From Brasilonema angustatum HA4187-MV1 (GTDB lineage Bacteria > Cyanobacteriota > Cyanobacteriia > Cyanobacteriales > Nostocaceae): a stretch of 64,000 bases of DNA. A program made the position numbers and the translations under genes. Shown here in pieces: positions 16,483 to 26,397 of the stretch (position 1 is the stretch's first letter; the number at the start of each line of letters is the position of its first letter). The stretch covers positions 1-64,000 of the forward strand of contig JAHHGV010000006.1 of the NCBI GenBank assembly GCA_019359695.1, in the 5' to 3' direction. The notes under the pieces were generated by a model. That model made no database searches, had not been told where the DNA came from, and saw only the letters and a list, made by a program, of their open reading frames with translations.

Positions 16483-17427
16483 ATGGTAGTTATTAACGGT
16501 GCAACAGGGAACGATTATTTAAAGGGAACGCAAGACAATGATTTCATTTATGGTAATTTAGGAAACGACGTTTTGATCGGTCTTGCTGGTGACGACTTTT
16601 TGGAAGGTAAACAGGGTAACGACGTACTTATAGGCGGTGACGGTAACGATACTCTATATGCTGGACTTAGCAAAGTACCATATGCCCCAGGTTACGGAGG
16701 AGACTCAAATAGCGTAAATTTACTGTATGGCGGTAAGGGTGACGACCAGTTATTTGGCTCACTGGGTAAGGATTTCCTGTTTGGTGGTGATGGCAATGAT
16801 CAAATTATAGGTTTGTCTGGTGATGACTATTTAGATGGCGGCGACGGTAACGACAGGTTAGATGGTGGGTTCGGCAATGATATCCTGATTGGTGGTAATG
16901 GAAATGACATCTTATACGATGGAAGTTACAAGAATGGCGGTGGCAATGATATCCTTTTAGGTGGTAATGGAGATGATATTCTCAACGGTGGAAGCGGCAA
17001 TGATATTCTTGTCGGTGGAAAAGGGAATGATATTCTGACGGGCGCTGGATACATACCCAGTGGTAGTTCTGGTGGTAGCTATGGAGTAAATGAAATAGAT
17101 ACCCTGATTGGAGGGGAAGGCAGAGATAGATTCAACCTTGGAGGGCGGAATGCTGCTGGTACCTTCTCGGTTTACTATGATGACGGTAACAAATTCACCA
17201 CTGGGCAGAATGACTACGCTCTGATTGCTGACTTTAATCCAAATGACGATGTTATCCAGCTTGTAGGAACAGCATCTGACTATATCTTGGGATCATCTCC
17301 TGCTGGCTTACCAAATGGAGTAACTATCAACCTGAAAAAGCCTGATGGTGAATTGAATGAACTGATTGCAATTGTACCAGGTGTTTCAGGTTTGAGTCTT
17401 GACAGTAGCTACTTCAAATTCATCTAA
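16483..17427 (+). CDS. RTX calcium-binding repeat protein
   Basis: A 314-residue protein made largely of glycine-rich nonapeptide repeats ([38 protein letters not shown]), which form Ca2+-loaded beta rolls. It has no N-terminal signal peptide, as expected for type I secretion. The non-repeat C-terminal part (about residues 230-314, [19 protein letters not shown]) is the kind of region that carries the type I secretion signal. No catalytic domain is visible, so it may be an S-layer-like or adhesive surface protein. The ATG is preceded by AAAAGG. Its end overlaps the convergent rsgA by 4 bases. Confidence 0.9.
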   Translation: MVVINGATGNDYLKGTQDNDFIYGNLGNDVLIGLAGDDFLEGKQGNDVLIGGDGNDTLYAGLSKVPYAPGYGGDSNSVNLLYGGKGDDQLFGSLGKDFLFGGDGNDQIIGLSGDDYLDGGDGNDRLDGGFGNDILIGGNGNDILYDGSYKNGGGNDILLGGNGDDILNGGSGNDILVGGKGNDILTGAGYIPSGSSGGSYGVNEIDTLIGGEGRDRFNLGGRNAAGTFSVYYDDGNKFTTGQNDYALIADFNPNDDVIQLVGTASDYILGSSPAGLPNGVTINLKKPDGELNELIAIVPGVSGLSLDSSYFKFI

Positions 17428-18485
17428 TGCTTGCTATGATTTCGCATTGCCTTATGGATTTTCTTCCATCGTTCTTTTTCAGCTAAGTTGAGTCTTTCGT
17501 CTTGTTTACGGGCAAGATAGTTGAGTTCCTTCTGTAGCTTTTGGTAGTTCAGAAATCTTTGGTAGTCGAGTTTCCCTTCGTCCAACGCCTGCTGTACCGC
17601 GCAACCAGGTTCGCAGTTGTGCTGGCAATTTCGGAAGTGACACTGCTGTGCTAGTGTTTCGATATCTGCAAAAGTTTCCCTAATTCCTTCGTCACCCGCC
17701 CAAATTTGGATTTCCCTCATTCCTGGGGTATCCATAATTAAGCCGCCCGTTGGCAGTACAATTAACTCTCGATGAGTTGTTGTGTGTTTACCTCGGTCAT
17801 CACTGTCTCGCACTGGTTGAACAGTTTGAACGGCTGTTCCCATGAGTTGATTAGTGATGGTAGATTTACCAACACCAGACGATCCTAATAAAGCAACCGT
17901 TTGCCCAGGTTGGAGGTATGGCTTTAAGGCATTGAATCCTTGATGGTTGGTAGCGCTTAAAACTACGATGGGTATGGCGGGGGCAATCGCCTCCACTTGC
18001 GCCAAACACTCTTCAACATTCTCACACAAGTCCGCCTTATTTAAGACAATCACCGGATTTGCACCACTATCCCAAGCCAGAATGAGATAGCGCTCAATTC
18101 TTCTGGGGTTGAAATCTCCATCTAATCCAGAGACTAAGAAAACAGTATCAACGTTAGTTGCAACGATTTGTTCTTCTGTTTTCGCACCTGCTATTTTGCG
18201 GGAAAATTTGCTTTTCCTGGGCAAAATCTCATGAATAGTTGCTTGCTTTGCGGAATCTCTTGCACGGATAACAACCCAATCTCCGACTGTAGGAAAATCT
18301 TTGGTTTGGGAAGCCTGATACCGCAGTTTACCTGTCACTTCTGCTGACAGTTCTCCATATTCGGTGTAAAGGATGTATGTCTTTCTATGTTCAATGGCTA
18401 CCCTACCAACAATAAATCCTTCTTGGCGATAGGGTTCAAAGCTGTTAGCAAAAAAATTGCTCCAGCCCAAAAAATCTAAATTCAT
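17424..18485 (-). CDS. rsgA: Ribosome small subunit-dependent GTPase A
   Basis: RsgA (YjeQ) is a circularly permuted GTPase that checks late maturation of the 30S subunit. The order of G motifs shows the permutation: NKAD (G4) first, then GSSGVGKS (G1), then DTPG (G3). An N-terminal OB fold (about residues 20-95) and a C-terminal zinc-binding segment ([14 protein letters not shown]) flank the GTPase. The length of 353 residues is normal. It ends convergently inside the stop of the RTX gene. Confidence 0.95.
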   Translation of the reverse strand: MNLDFLGWSNFFANSFEPYRQEGFIVGRVAIEHRKTYILYTEYGELSAEVTGKLRYQASQTKDFPTVGDWVVIRARDSAKQATIHEILPRKSKFSRKIAGAKTEEQIVATNVDTVFLVSGLDGDFNPRRIERYLILAWDSGANPVIVLNKADLCENVEECLAQVEAIAPAIPIVVLSATNHQGFNALKPYLQPGQTVALLGSSGVGKSTITNQLMGTAVQTVQPVRDSDDRGKHTTTHRELIVLPTGGLIMDTPGMREIQIWAGDEGIRETFADIETLAQQCHFRNCQHNCEPGCAVQQALDEGKLDYQRFLNYQKLQKELNYLARKQDERLNLAEKERWKKIHKAMRNHSKH

Positions 18486-18708
18486 TTAAATTTCCTCAAT
18501 GTGTGCTACTTGTTTTGCACAAGGCGCACAGAGGATTTTTGAGCTTCATTCCTACGATACAAAGGACTGAACGATAATCTCTGCGCCTTGTGTTCGATGG
18601 TTTGGGGTAGTCAAGGTTACCTTGACGGCTAACAATACACTCATCGTTCTTTCTCCTTACGCGCTTGTTAAAGATACTAACACTTGCGCCCTTACTCATT
18701 CCGGATAA

Positions 18709-18835
18709 CTAGAACACCGATTCAGTATTCACCAATTGTGATAAAAAACCCGGTTTCTTCTCATTGAGATAACCAAATATCAGTCTTTCCAGCAACAGAA
18801 ACCGGGTTTTTGGCATTAATGAATTGGTGTTCTAG
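18709..18835. mobile_element. 127-bp MITE-like element with nested inverted repeats
   Basis: The termini CTAGAACACC (18709-18718) and GGTGTTCTAG (18826-18835) are exact inverted repeats. Inside, ACCAATT pairs with AATTGGT and AAAAACCCGGTTTCT (18744-18758) pairs exactly with AGAAACCGGGTTTTT (18797-18811). It has no coding capacity and looks like a miniature transposable element or large palindromic repeat. Confidence 0.75.
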
Positions 18836-18854
18836 GGCAAAACTCGTGAAGTCT

Positions 18855-19283
18855 TTACCGTGTGTGCAATCCATCCATACCTTGTTTAATCCAACTCAAG
18901 CAATCGTATTCTGATGAGAATAACTTTGGTGCTGCAATATTATTCAGTGAGTCTGGAGGATAATGATCATAAAAATATCTTCCAGCCTCTTGAAAGACAA
19001 TAATTAAGTTGTTGCGATAAACGTAGCGAAATTTAAAACTATCGCGATCACTGATAAAATCTGAATATTCGTCAATATGTTCTTTGGCAATATCAATAAT
19101 ATTCTCTATACTACTGCCATAGATCTCTGCTGGATTTTCTGCTTTGTGAAAATGACTTTGATTCGCAACTTCTGATAATAATTTATAGGAATAAATCTCG
19201 TGACTATCAATTGTACCAAAGACAAACGGAATGATGAGATAACCTTTATATGAAACGGAATTCTCATAAAAAAGACGACTCAT
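18855..19283 (-). CDS. Conserved hypothetical protein
   Basis: I do not recognise this 142-residue protein. A strong AAAGGAGGG lies about 8 bases before the ATG, which supports translation. It is soluble (no signal peptide or membrane segment) and rich in aromatic residues (FKFRYVYRNNLIIVFQEAG, YFYDHYPPD). The C-terminal DCLSWIKQGMD suggests a small alpha/beta fold. It sits 43 bases downstream of the DUF72 gene on the same strand and may share its transcript. Confidence 0.65.
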   Translation of the reverse strand: MSRLFYENSVSYKGYLIIPFVFGTIDSHEIYSYKLLSEVANQSHFHKAENPAEIYGSSIENIIDIAKEHIDEYSDFISDRDSFKFRYVYRNNLIIVFQEAGRYFYDHYPPDSLNNIAAPKLFSSEYDCLSWIKQGMDGLHTR

Positions 19284-19326
19284 CTCACCCTCCTTTGGTT
19301 CTTCTACTCAAATTACCACAGTACGT

Positions 19327-20181
19327 TCACCACAAACTGAGTTGATTAGGGGGATTTTCCAGGATATTCCAAGGAAGAGGAGGAACTACTGTACCACTGT
19401 GTTCCAATAACTTTTGAAAATGACGTGCTGTAGTAGGCGATCGCTCTTCCACAGGACAATGAACAAAAAAATAAATTTGCCTTCCCTGCTGCAACCACTG
19501 CTTAATCTGAGTCACCCACTCTTCCATAAAAGGCTGATTCACTGGTAAGTTGGGATGGGAAATAAATCGAATCAGACTAAAAGGTGCTGTCACGCTAAAT
19601 TGTACAGGGACTTTGGGTTTACGACGTTCAGATTGTATTTGTGGATCATCATCTCCAGTGTAGATAGGACGTGAGTCTAGCAAAACCCTGCCAACACCAA
19701 GCCTTTCTAAAAGTGCTGTCAACTCACTAGCTAATGGTTCAGTAAACCAGTCTTGATGCCGAACTTCTAACGCCAAACGTACGCCTGTTTGCTGCAAAGC
19801 TTCCAAAAATGCGCCTAGATCATCAATCAGTGTAGGCGCATAACTGGGCGGTAACTGAGCAAAAACTGGTCCTAGACGTTTACCTAAAGGACGCATCCCT
19901 TCCAAAAATTTTAAAGCATCAGGGATATGAGGTTGCAGTTGTTCGTTGTGAGTCACATCTCGCGGTAATTTGAGACAAAATTCAAAATTTTCGGGTGTTT
20001 GTGTCGCCCAACGGGTGACTGTCTCTTGATTAGGCACAGCGTAGAACGTGGTGTTACCCTCTACAGTCGTGAAGCGTCGGCTATAGAGTTGCAAAAAATC
20101 ACTTTGGCGAGTCCCTTGAGGGTAAAGTTCGCCTATCCAACCCTTATATGCCCAAACAGCGCAACCAATGAAAAAGTTCAC
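19327..20181 (-). CDS. DUF72 (YecE-like) family protein
   Basis: A 284-residue TIM-barrel-like DUF72 protein of unknown biochemical role. Family signatures are FIGCAVWAYKGWIGELYP at the N-terminus, VEGNTTFYAVP, FEFCLKLPRDVTH, the LALEVRHQDWF strand and FFVHCPVEE near the C-terminus. The frame is complete, starting at an ATG. The family is widespread, often near DNA metabolism genes, but no such link is visible here. Confidence 0.9.
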   Translation of the reverse strand: MNFFIGCAVWAYKGWIGELYPQGTRQSDFLQLYSRRFTTVEGNTTFYAVPNQETVTRWATQTPENFEFCLKLPRDVTHNEQLQPHIPDALKFLEGMRPLGKRLGPVFAQLPPSYAPTLIDDLGAFLEALQQTGVRLALEVRHQDWFTEPLASELTALLERLGVGRVLLDSRPIYTGDDDPQIQSERRKPKVPVQFSVTAPFSLIRFISHPNLPVNQPFMEEWVTQIKQWLQQGRQIYFFVHCPVEERSPTTARHFQKLLEHSGTVVPPLPWNILENPPNQLSLW

Positions 20182-20264
20182 AAGTTCTTTAAAAAAAGTC
20201 GATTGTAGTTATATCCACTATAGTTCTTTGAATACTTAATATCGAGTACTAGTTCTGGGCGATG

Positions 20265-20300
20265 GCGATACGCACATGCGATCAGCCGGAGGCTTATCGC
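20265..20300. repeat. 36-bp dispersed repeat with hairpin centre, copy 1
   Basis: It begins GCGATACGCACATGCGATC and ends GGCTTATCGC, with the inner hairpin AGCC-GGA-GGCT. A second copy in reverse orientation lies at 26658-26693 and is identical except that the loop reads TCC, as if the hairpin had been inverted. A diverged copy begins at 25442. Confidence 0.85.
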
Positions 20301-20363
20301 ACTTAGTACAGAAAAATCATTTGCATGCGATGCTACCAGGCGATCGCCATCGCGGAGTGTTCC

Positions 20364-22004
20364 TTATTTCAACCGAAACTCATCAAATTTAATAACCTCT
20401 GAATCCGGTTTACGTACATCAAAACGATAGCTACTCACTGTAGCCGTACCTGTATCAAAGATACTAAAAACTGTGATGTCATTACTGGCAATGTAGGGCA
20501 TTGGTTTACCATCCTCGCCTAACAACGGGACAATTGTAGGCACCACAGGTTCTAAACCATATGGATCACCAAGTTCAGCATAATCCTCTTTATAGCCAAC
20601 AGGAACTTCTCGCTTGTTGTCACTCCAAGCAGCACCATAAGAGTTACCAACATTAGAAGTTTCTAAAAAGTGCATTCCCGACTGACTACAAAAGCGATTC
20701 CACAAATGAGAATGCCCATAAAATACTAACTGCACACCCGCTGCTTCAAGTAAAGGCACAACATCACGGATCAGGTAATCTGCATTTTTGGGGTACTCGT
20801 AACGGATTGCCTTGATGTCGCCGTCAACATCGCGTTCAATGATTTGTACAGGATTTGTATATGCTGGGACTATGTTACCACCCAATGTATGAGGCGGATG
20901 ATGGAACATGACCACCTTGTATTTTGCTTGCTTAAATTCAGGACTGTTGAGTTCTTGCACTAGCCAATTGTACTGCGTACTGCCTTTGGCTATTGGTTCA
21001 TAAATATGTTGCCCGTAACCCCAATTCTCTGGGGTATTGAAATCTTTTTCCCGTTCTCGATATCTACCTCTAGCCTCTGCATTCAAGTGAGGAGTCCGCC
21101 ACATATTTGTCGCATACAGTACGACCAAACGTACATCACCAAAGCTGAGTGCGTAGTAAGTTTTTCCACCTTCCTGACTTTGTGGTAAAGTGAAAATCTC
21201 TTCGTAAGTATCAGTATTAAAAGAATTATCTTTTAAGGATTCTTGTCCATACAACTTAAGAGCAAGTGTACGAGGAATCGTAGCATCAAATTCATCATCT
21301 AGACTTCCATGATCACGACGTCCCATAATCTCATGGTTGCCAATGCAAGTAAACATCGGCGCGTATTGAATCATTTCGCCGCCTGTGTAGATTGTCTTGA
21401 CTCCGTCGCTGTTCATTTCATAGTTAGCACGACCTTGCAAACAAGGAAAGAAAGCACCGCCACGATGATCATCAAACCATTCTGAGGCGCGATCAGGAGT
21501 ATTGACCAAATCACCAGCGAACCAAACCGCATCGACTCGTCCAATAGTTTCAACCACCTTTTGCAAATTGGCTGCAACCATTGGTTTGATTTGATGGTCA
21601 GAAGTTAATAGAATTTTGAGTGGTTTACCAGGACTAGGCTTGGGTGCAAGCGTAAACACATTGCTACTAACACTTTCGCCATCTTCCCGCACACTCGTTA
21701 CACGGTAAGAAACTCGCGTGTCACGAGTCAAATCAGTAATCTCAGCCTCGTGTCGCCAAATATCACGCTGGACAGGATGTTGATAAACCTGTCCGTCTTG
21801 GGTTTGGTTTTCTAAGCGTGAATTTTGGTCTTCGCGTGTGCGCCTGAGTTGGGTAGTTGTGGCAATAGCAGTTTGTGCTAAATTCTCTCCGTAGGTAACT
21901 ATGTGTCCATAACCAGCAAACTCGGTAAACCACACGACTCGCACTGAAGTTGCTGTAGGTAGTTGCACAAACGGATCGGTCAGTAACTGGGGTGGTGATG
22001 TCAT
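20364..22004 (-). CDS. Metallophosphoesterase (purple acid phosphatase-like)
   Basis: A 546-residue protein with an N-terminal fibronectin-III-like domain (about residues 15-125) and a calcineurin-type phosphoesterase domain. Metal-binding motifs appear in order: LLTSDHQ, FAGDLVNTPD, CIGNHEIMG, VMFHHPPH and YGHSHLWN. The arrangement resembles purple acid phosphatases, which hydrolyse phosphomonoesters using a dinuclear metal centre. No signal peptide is evident, so the location is unclear. The start is an ATG at 22004 opening MTSPPQLLTDPF. The exact substrate cannot be inferred. Confidence 0.9.
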   Translation of the reverse strand: MTSPPQLLTDPFVQLPTATSVRVVWFTEFAGYGHIVTYGENLAQTAIATTTQLRRTREDQNSRLENQTQDGQVYQHPVQRDIWRHEAEITDLTRDTRVSYRVTSVREDGESVSSNVFTLAPKPSPGKPLKILLTSDHQIKPMVAANLQKVVETIGRVDAVWFAGDLVNTPDRASEWFDDHRGGAFFPCLQGRANYEMNSDGVKTIYTGGEMIQYAPMFTCIGNHEIMGRRDHGSLDDEFDATIPRTLALKLYGQESLKDNSFNTDTYEEIFTLPQSQEGGKTYYALSFGDVRLVVLYATNMWRTPHLNAEARGRYREREKDFNTPENWGYGQHIYEPIAKGSTQYNWLVQELNSPEFKQAKYKVVMFHHPPHTLGGNIVPAYTNPVQIIERDVDGDIKAIRYEYPKNADYLIRDVVPLLEAAGVQLVFYGHSHLWNRFCSQSGMHFLETSNVGNSYGAAWSDNKREVPVGYKEDYAELGDPYGLEPVVPTIVPLLGEDGKPMPYIASNDITVFSIFDTGTATVSSYRFDVRKPDSEVIKFDEFRLK

Positions 22005-22084
22005 ATGTTTGCTCAGATAAACACACGTTTATCAGGTTAAGCGATAAACGTGAAAGTTAGGTTAAGCATTGAGTTTACAATCAA

Positions 22085-22144
22085 CCAGTTATCAGTTACC
22101 AGTTACCAGTTATCAGTTATCAGTTATCAGTTATCAGTTATCAG
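22085..22144. repeat. CAGTTAT-type short tandem repeat
   Basis: About eight heptamer units (CAGTTATCAGTTAT, with CAGTTAC variants), followed at about 22170-22196 by TTTACTGTTCACTATTCACT. The same two-part composite occurs at 32884-32933. Confidence 0.9.
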
Positions 22145-23009
22145 GTAGGAAACGGACTCGTCCACCCCTTGTTTACTGTTCACTATTCACTGTTTTAATA
22201 TACGTCTGTGGTCTGATGCTATTCGGCAGATTATAAATTTATAAATGAGATGGTTGAGAAAAAGCTGTATCATTACAAGCGTCATCTAATTAGTGAGTAA
22301 ATTATCTGCGTGCAACATGAGAAAAGTAGCACACTCGAAAAACTGGCTTCAGCAAAGCCGTTATAGTAATCGCGGAAGTGCTTACTTGTTTGCACCGATG
22401 GTTAGTTTTAACGTCATGGCAGAAGTTGGTGACACTCCACCTTAATATTTATTAGTTGCACTTGAATAGAAATACCAAGATAAATTCAACAACAATTGTA
22501 TTTTTATGTAGGTAAATGGAGGATAAATTTATCCTACAGATGGAAAATAGTAGGAAAAAAGTTGTGTTGAAGAAGCAGTTGGTTTAACTGTAGGTCTTAG
22601 GTAAAAATTACTAGTTATCAGCAGGAAGTTACCTCAAAGAAAATAACTCTATGGGGAATCATGTAAAAATAAGGATTTTTACATTCTCTGAGAAAGAAAA
22701 CATTAGCCTATTTAGACGGTTTGATGGTTGATACTTCCACAATCCCAATGCAAGGCTTTTGAACTAGCTCAGAGTAAATACTACTTGTGTATCTACCTAA
22801 TATGAAACTATTACAAGTTTGTCTTGTAAATCTACGCAACATAAATTGTGTAGAGCCAAAAGAGTATATATTGTGCATCTAACTTGAGGATTTTACAGTA
22901 CCTGCACTTAAGGGTTTCCACATAACTCAAATTCAAATATTAAGGAAGTATGGGGAGTTTTTGATGTACCTCTGAATTTGCTCAATGCAATGATAAATTA
23001 TCACTAAGA
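22145..23009. other. Long AT-rich gap upstream of the acyltransferase
   Basis: About 860 bases without a supported gene on either strand and without recognisable RNA or repeats beyond the array at its left edge. It is AT-rich and may hold the promoter of the downstream acyltransferase. Confidence 0.5.
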
Positions 23010-23798
23010 GTGGAAACGCAAAGTCAGGAAACACGGTTTTCCATCACACCATATCAACTCAATACTTGTCAAGAAACTTTACACAAGGATAATGTATTTC
23101 TTATGAAGATAGAGCAATTGTTCTCAAAGTTACAGCGCTTTCAAGAACTTTTAGTTTTTAGTTTAGTAGGCGCTCTACCCACAATTCTTTTAGGTCCAAA
23201 ATTGCGTAATCTACTCTACCGAAGTCTTTTTGCCCGTATGGGTAAAAAAGTTTTTATTCAAGAGGGTGTTGAATTTATAAAAGCTTCTTGTATTGAAGTA
23301 GGGAATGGAGCGTTTCTTTTTAAAGGAACTCGTATAGATGCACGAGGACACGAAAACAATAGAATATATTTGAACGATAAAGTAGCAATTGAGCGTAATG
23401 TTAGCATTGGGTGTTTGGAGGATTCATACATAGATATTGGTCAAGAGACTTTCATTGGTCCTGGTGTTTGTATTGCTGGACCTGGAGACATTAAAATAGG
23501 TAAACGGTGTCTGATCGCAGCAAATGCTGGAATATATGCAAATAATCATAATTTTGCAGACCCCATTGAGCCAATTAAATATCAAGGTATTACCCGCAAA
23601 GGAATTCTGATAGAGGATGACTGCTGGCTAGGACATGGTGTTGTAGTCTTAGACGGAGTTACCATCGGTGAGGGTAGTGTTATTGGTGCAGGTGCAGTTG
23701 TAACCAAAGATATTCCTCCGTTCTCAGTTGCAGTGGGAGTCCCGGCGAAAGTGATTAAAAGCCGCACCCGCAAACAATTGGTCAATATCACAGAGTAA
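23010..23798 (+). CDS. Acyltransferase, left-handed beta-helix (hexapeptide) family
   Basis: The C-terminal two-thirds carry hexapeptide repeats (IEVGNGAFLFKG, IGQETFIGPGVCI, IGKRCLIAANAGI, then IGEGSVIGAGAVV), the signature of O-acetyl/acyl transferases of the WbbJ/maltose acetyltransferase type. An N-terminal hydrophobic part (LVFSLVGALPTILLGP) may associate with the membrane. The catalytic His is probably in NNHNFADP. The longest frame begins with GTG at 23010. An ATG at 23103 is an alternative start, and neither has a perfect ribosome-binding site. The acceptor is probably a sugar or polysaccharide, but it stands alone with no glycan genes adjacent. Confidence 0.85.
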   Translation: METQSQETRFSITPYQLNTCQETLHKDNVFLMKIEQLFSKLQRFQELLVFSLVGALPTILLGPKLRNLLYRSLFARMGKKVFIQEGVEFIKASCIEVGNGAFLFKGTRIDARGHENNRIYLNDKVAIERNVSIGCLEDSYIDIGQETFIGPGVCIAGPGDIKIGKRCLIAANAGIYANNHNFADPIEPIKYQGITRKGILIEDDCWLGHGVVVLDGVTIGEGSVIGAGAVVTKDIPPFSVAVGVPAKVIKSRTRKQLVNITE

Positions 23799-24377
23799 AA
23801 AATAGGAGCGACTATCAGGCTTTTTGTTAATTGCAAAACTTGATAGTCAAGTATTCATTATTGCAAGAGCACTCACTCATCTCCTACCAAACACTGATAC
23901 TTCGTAATACATTCTCAATAAAAATGCTCTTTACACCGTTCGGACGTTCGGCGAAGCCCTTACACTCTTACACCCTTAGTTGTTGACGAGCCTCTACTTC
24001 TTATTGACTACAGTTTATACTAAGACACAATCAATCAGCGCTCTTGCCCAGACTTGTTTCCAAGTCTGAAATGAAGTGGCATTGTTATCAATTGATGACA
24101 GAATAGTTAATATTTGAAAACAAATATGTGATATTTAAAAAAATCTATATATTTTAATATAAACATAATAACTCCCATCGCCTAAAGCTCAAAATATAGG
24201 ATTTCACCCTTAAGTAAGCTGTTTCCACCAAGAAAGGAATTCTTCAGGGTTTAGCCATTTACAACCGTTGCACCTGAAAACCCCAGAGATTCCAGATATG
24301 GTACAGATACGAAAATATGGTATAACCTGTAGAATTTCTAACGTTACAATTTGAAAAAAATCATTACGTTAAATTCC
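23799..24377. other. Intergenic region before mtnA with heptamer array
   Basis: No gene is seen. A TACACCC-type array lies at 23957-23979, followed by CCCTTAGTTGTTGAC (23973-23987), identical to a stretch at 11450-11464. The rest is AT-rich and should hold the mtnA promoter. Confidence 0.55.
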
Positions 24378-25439
24378 ATGAACTCTTCCATAAACCAGGT
24401 TTATCCCGTTATTTGGCATAACAACTCGGTCTCACTGATTGACCAAACCCGTTTACCTAACGAGTATGCATTTGTAGAAATCCATCGCTGCTCAGATATG
24501 GCACGGGCAATTAAAACTATGATTGTACGAGGTGCACCTGCAATTGGCGTTGCTGCAGCATATGGGATGTATCTTGGGGCACGGGAAATTGAAACTAGCG
24601 ATCGCAATCAATTTTTGAACCAATTGGAGAAAGTAGCCCAACTGCTACGTACAACTCGCCCAACAGCAGTGAATTTATTTTGGGCAATTTCACGAATGCT
24701 GAAAACCGCCTACGAAAGTCTTGGAACAGTAGAAGACATTAAGCAAACCCTACTGAATACAGCCCGCGCTATCAACGCGGAAGATTTGCAAACCTGCTAT
24801 ACGATTGGCGACAATGGCTTGAGTGTCTTGCCTCAAACTCCAGAGAAGCTGACAATTTTAACCCATTGTAACGCTGGAGCATTAGCAACCGCAGGTTATG
24901 GCACCGCTTTGGGTGTCGTACGTTCTGCTTTTCGAGAAGGACGTTTAGCGCGGGTGTTCGCTGATGAAACTCGTCCTCGCTTGCAAGGTGCAAAACTGAC
25001 GACATGGGAATGTGTCCAAGAAGGCATTCCAGTTACACTCATTACTGATAGTATGGCAGCTCACTGCATGAAGCAGGGTTTGATTGATGTCGTTGTCGTT
25101 GGTGCTGATAGAATTGCCGCTAACGGAGACGCAGCAAACAAAATTGGTACATATAGTTTAGCACTCGTTGCTAAAGCACATAACATTCCTTTCTATGTTG
25201 CTGCACCCCTTTCCACCGTTGATTTTTCTTTATCCGACGGTAACGAAATTCCAATTGAGGAGCGTAATCCAGAGGAAATCTACCAAGTTGGCGACACTAT
25301 TCTTACACCAACTGGCGTAGAATTTTATAACCCAGCTTTCGATGTCACACCAGCCCAGTTGATTACAGCAATCATCACAGAAAATGGAGTGTTTGCTCCA
25401 GGGGAGTTAACAAAATCCCGGATCAAGCAATTTGCTTAA
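24378..25439 (+). CDS. mtnA: S-methyl-5-thioribose-1-phosphate isomerase
   Basis: MtnA converts methylthioribose-1-phosphate to methylthioribulose-1-phosphate in the methionine salvage pathway. Signatures are [25 protein letters not shown] with the catalytic cysteine, and [18 protein letters not shown]. The ATG at 24378 gives 353 residues, the normal family length. A TTG at 24351 would add nine unconserved residues. No other salvage genes are in the window. Confidence 0.93.
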   Translation: MNSSINQVYPVIWHNNSVSLIDQTRLPNEYAFVEIHRCSDMARAIKTMIVRGAPAIGVAAAYGMYLGAREIETSDRNQFLNQLEKVAQLLRTTRPTAVNLFWAISRMLKTAYESLGTVEDIKQTLLNTARAINAEDLQTCYTIGDNGLSVLPQTPEKLTILTHCNAGALATAGYGTALGVVRSAFREGRLARVFADETRPRLQGAKLTTWECVQEGIPVTLITDSMAAHCMKQGLIDVVVVGADRIAANGDAANKIGTYSLALVAKAHNIPFYVAAPLSTVDFSLSDGNEIPIEERNPEEIYQVGDTILTPTGVEFYNPAFDVTPAQLITAIITENGVFAPGELTKSRIKQFA

Positions 25440-25441
25440 GT

Positions 25442-25476
25442 GCGATACGCACAAGCTAAAGCCAAGGGCTTATCAC
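25442..25476. repeat. Dispersed GCGATACGCACA repeat, diverged copy
   Basis: Begins GCGATACGCACAAGCTAAA and ends GGGCTTATCAC. It is related to the 36-bp repeats at 20265 and 26658 but has diverged in the middle. It directly follows the mtnA stop. Confidence 0.65.
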
Positions 25477-25497
25477 CCTTAAGAAGAACTCAAAATC

Positions 25498-25564
25498 AGA
25501 ACTCAGAATAGGTATGACAAAGCTAAACTTGTGTCCTCTTGTAGATGTAATCATTCTGAGTTCT
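25498..25564. terminator. Stem-loop between convergent mtnA and 25606-26007
   Basis: AGAACTCAGAAT (25498-25509) is the exact reverse complement of ATTCTGAGTTCT (25553-25564), with a 43-base spacer. A T-rich run (GACTTTTTTTACTTTTTTG) follows on the plus strand, so it may end mtnA transcription. The arms also belong to a TTCTGAG-type tandem repeat, so it could simply be a repeat. Confidence 0.45.
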
Positions 25565-25605
25565 GTATTCTGCATTCTGACTTTTTTTACTTTTTTGTCC
25601 AAAGT

Positions 25606-26007
25606 CTATTGAAAACGGCAGGAGATACTAGGAGGTATACCCAACTTAATATCAATCACCAAATCTTTCAGAACTGAGATATAAACCCCTTCGAGCCGCT
25701 GATGGATACTTTTAGCAAATAATACGGCTTTGAGTACTGCTATGAGTAGCTTGTTGCTTTCATTTTCTTTTATCAGACGTTCAACTGTTTCGTTTTTAAT
25801 CTCATCAATTGAACCAATCAAAGAAGTTTTTATTTGTGGTAATAGTCCCGCCTCTATATCAAAGCTAGCGACTCTTAGCCCCAGTTGCTCTGCAAAAGGA
25901 AGCATCTTGTTGAATTCGTCTATAACAACATCAATTTTTTCTTGTGCAGCAGAAGTTACACCTGCTGCTTTTTCTTGCGCTTGATCAGATATTTTCTTGA
26001 AAACCAT
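25606..26007 (-). CDS. Conserved hypothetical protein
   Basis: I do not recognise this gene by name. It encodes 133 residues, mostly amphipathic helix (ISDQAQEKAAGVTSAAQEKI, then VERLIKENESNKLLIAVLK), with no signal peptide. GAGGGT lies about 12 bases upstream of the ATG. It is convergent with mtnA. The sequence has the look of a structured, soluble helical protein rather than a chance frame. Confidence 0.6.
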   Translation of the reverse strand: MVFKKISDQAQEKAAGVTSAAQEKIDVVIDEFNKMLPFAEQLGLRVASFDIEAGLLPQIKTSLIGSIDEIKNETVERLIKENESNKLLIAVLKAVLFAKSIHQRLEGVYISVLKDLVIDIKLGIPPSISCRFQ

Positions 26008-26397
26008 GATTTAAAAGACCCTCAAAATTTTCTACAATCTGAAATAACGTATAACGCTTCACAGGTTGAGCAGTCAATGTCAATAGAGGGGAAACTTCGC
26101 TGGTTGAGAGTAGATCTTTTGGGGTTCGCCGATTTGTTGAATTCGTCCCCGATTTACCACGACAATTTTGTTAGCCAAATTAAAAAGGAACAGGGAACGG
26201 GCAACAGGCAACAGGGGAATCCCCATAATTAAAATTAGGGGATTTAAACAAGGACGTCTTGTTGAATCGTGCTACGCATCTGTCAACAATTTTTTTGAAT
26301 TCTTCCATTAATAAATTAAGGGGCTTGAATCCAATATCCGGGGCTAATTTTTTGCTGTTGCCTGTTCCCTATTCCCTGTTCCCGCCCCGGAGGGGCA
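26008..26397. other. Repeat-rich intergenic region
   Basis: No gene is seen. A GGGAACGGGCAACAGGCAAC stretch near 26196 and an opposite-strand counterpart near 26355-26385 (TTGCCTGTTCCC) flank the middle, with a GGGGAATCCCC palindrome near 26214. These are short tandem and palindromic repeats common in this order. Confidence 0.55.

Noticed and set aside
18496-18699. 67-codon minus-strand frame upstream of rsgA
   Set aside because: Composition is not protein-like and no start signal is present.
22085-22144. Possible CRISPR-like array
   Set aside because: Units are 7 bases with no spacers; these are short tandem repeats, and no cas genes are near.
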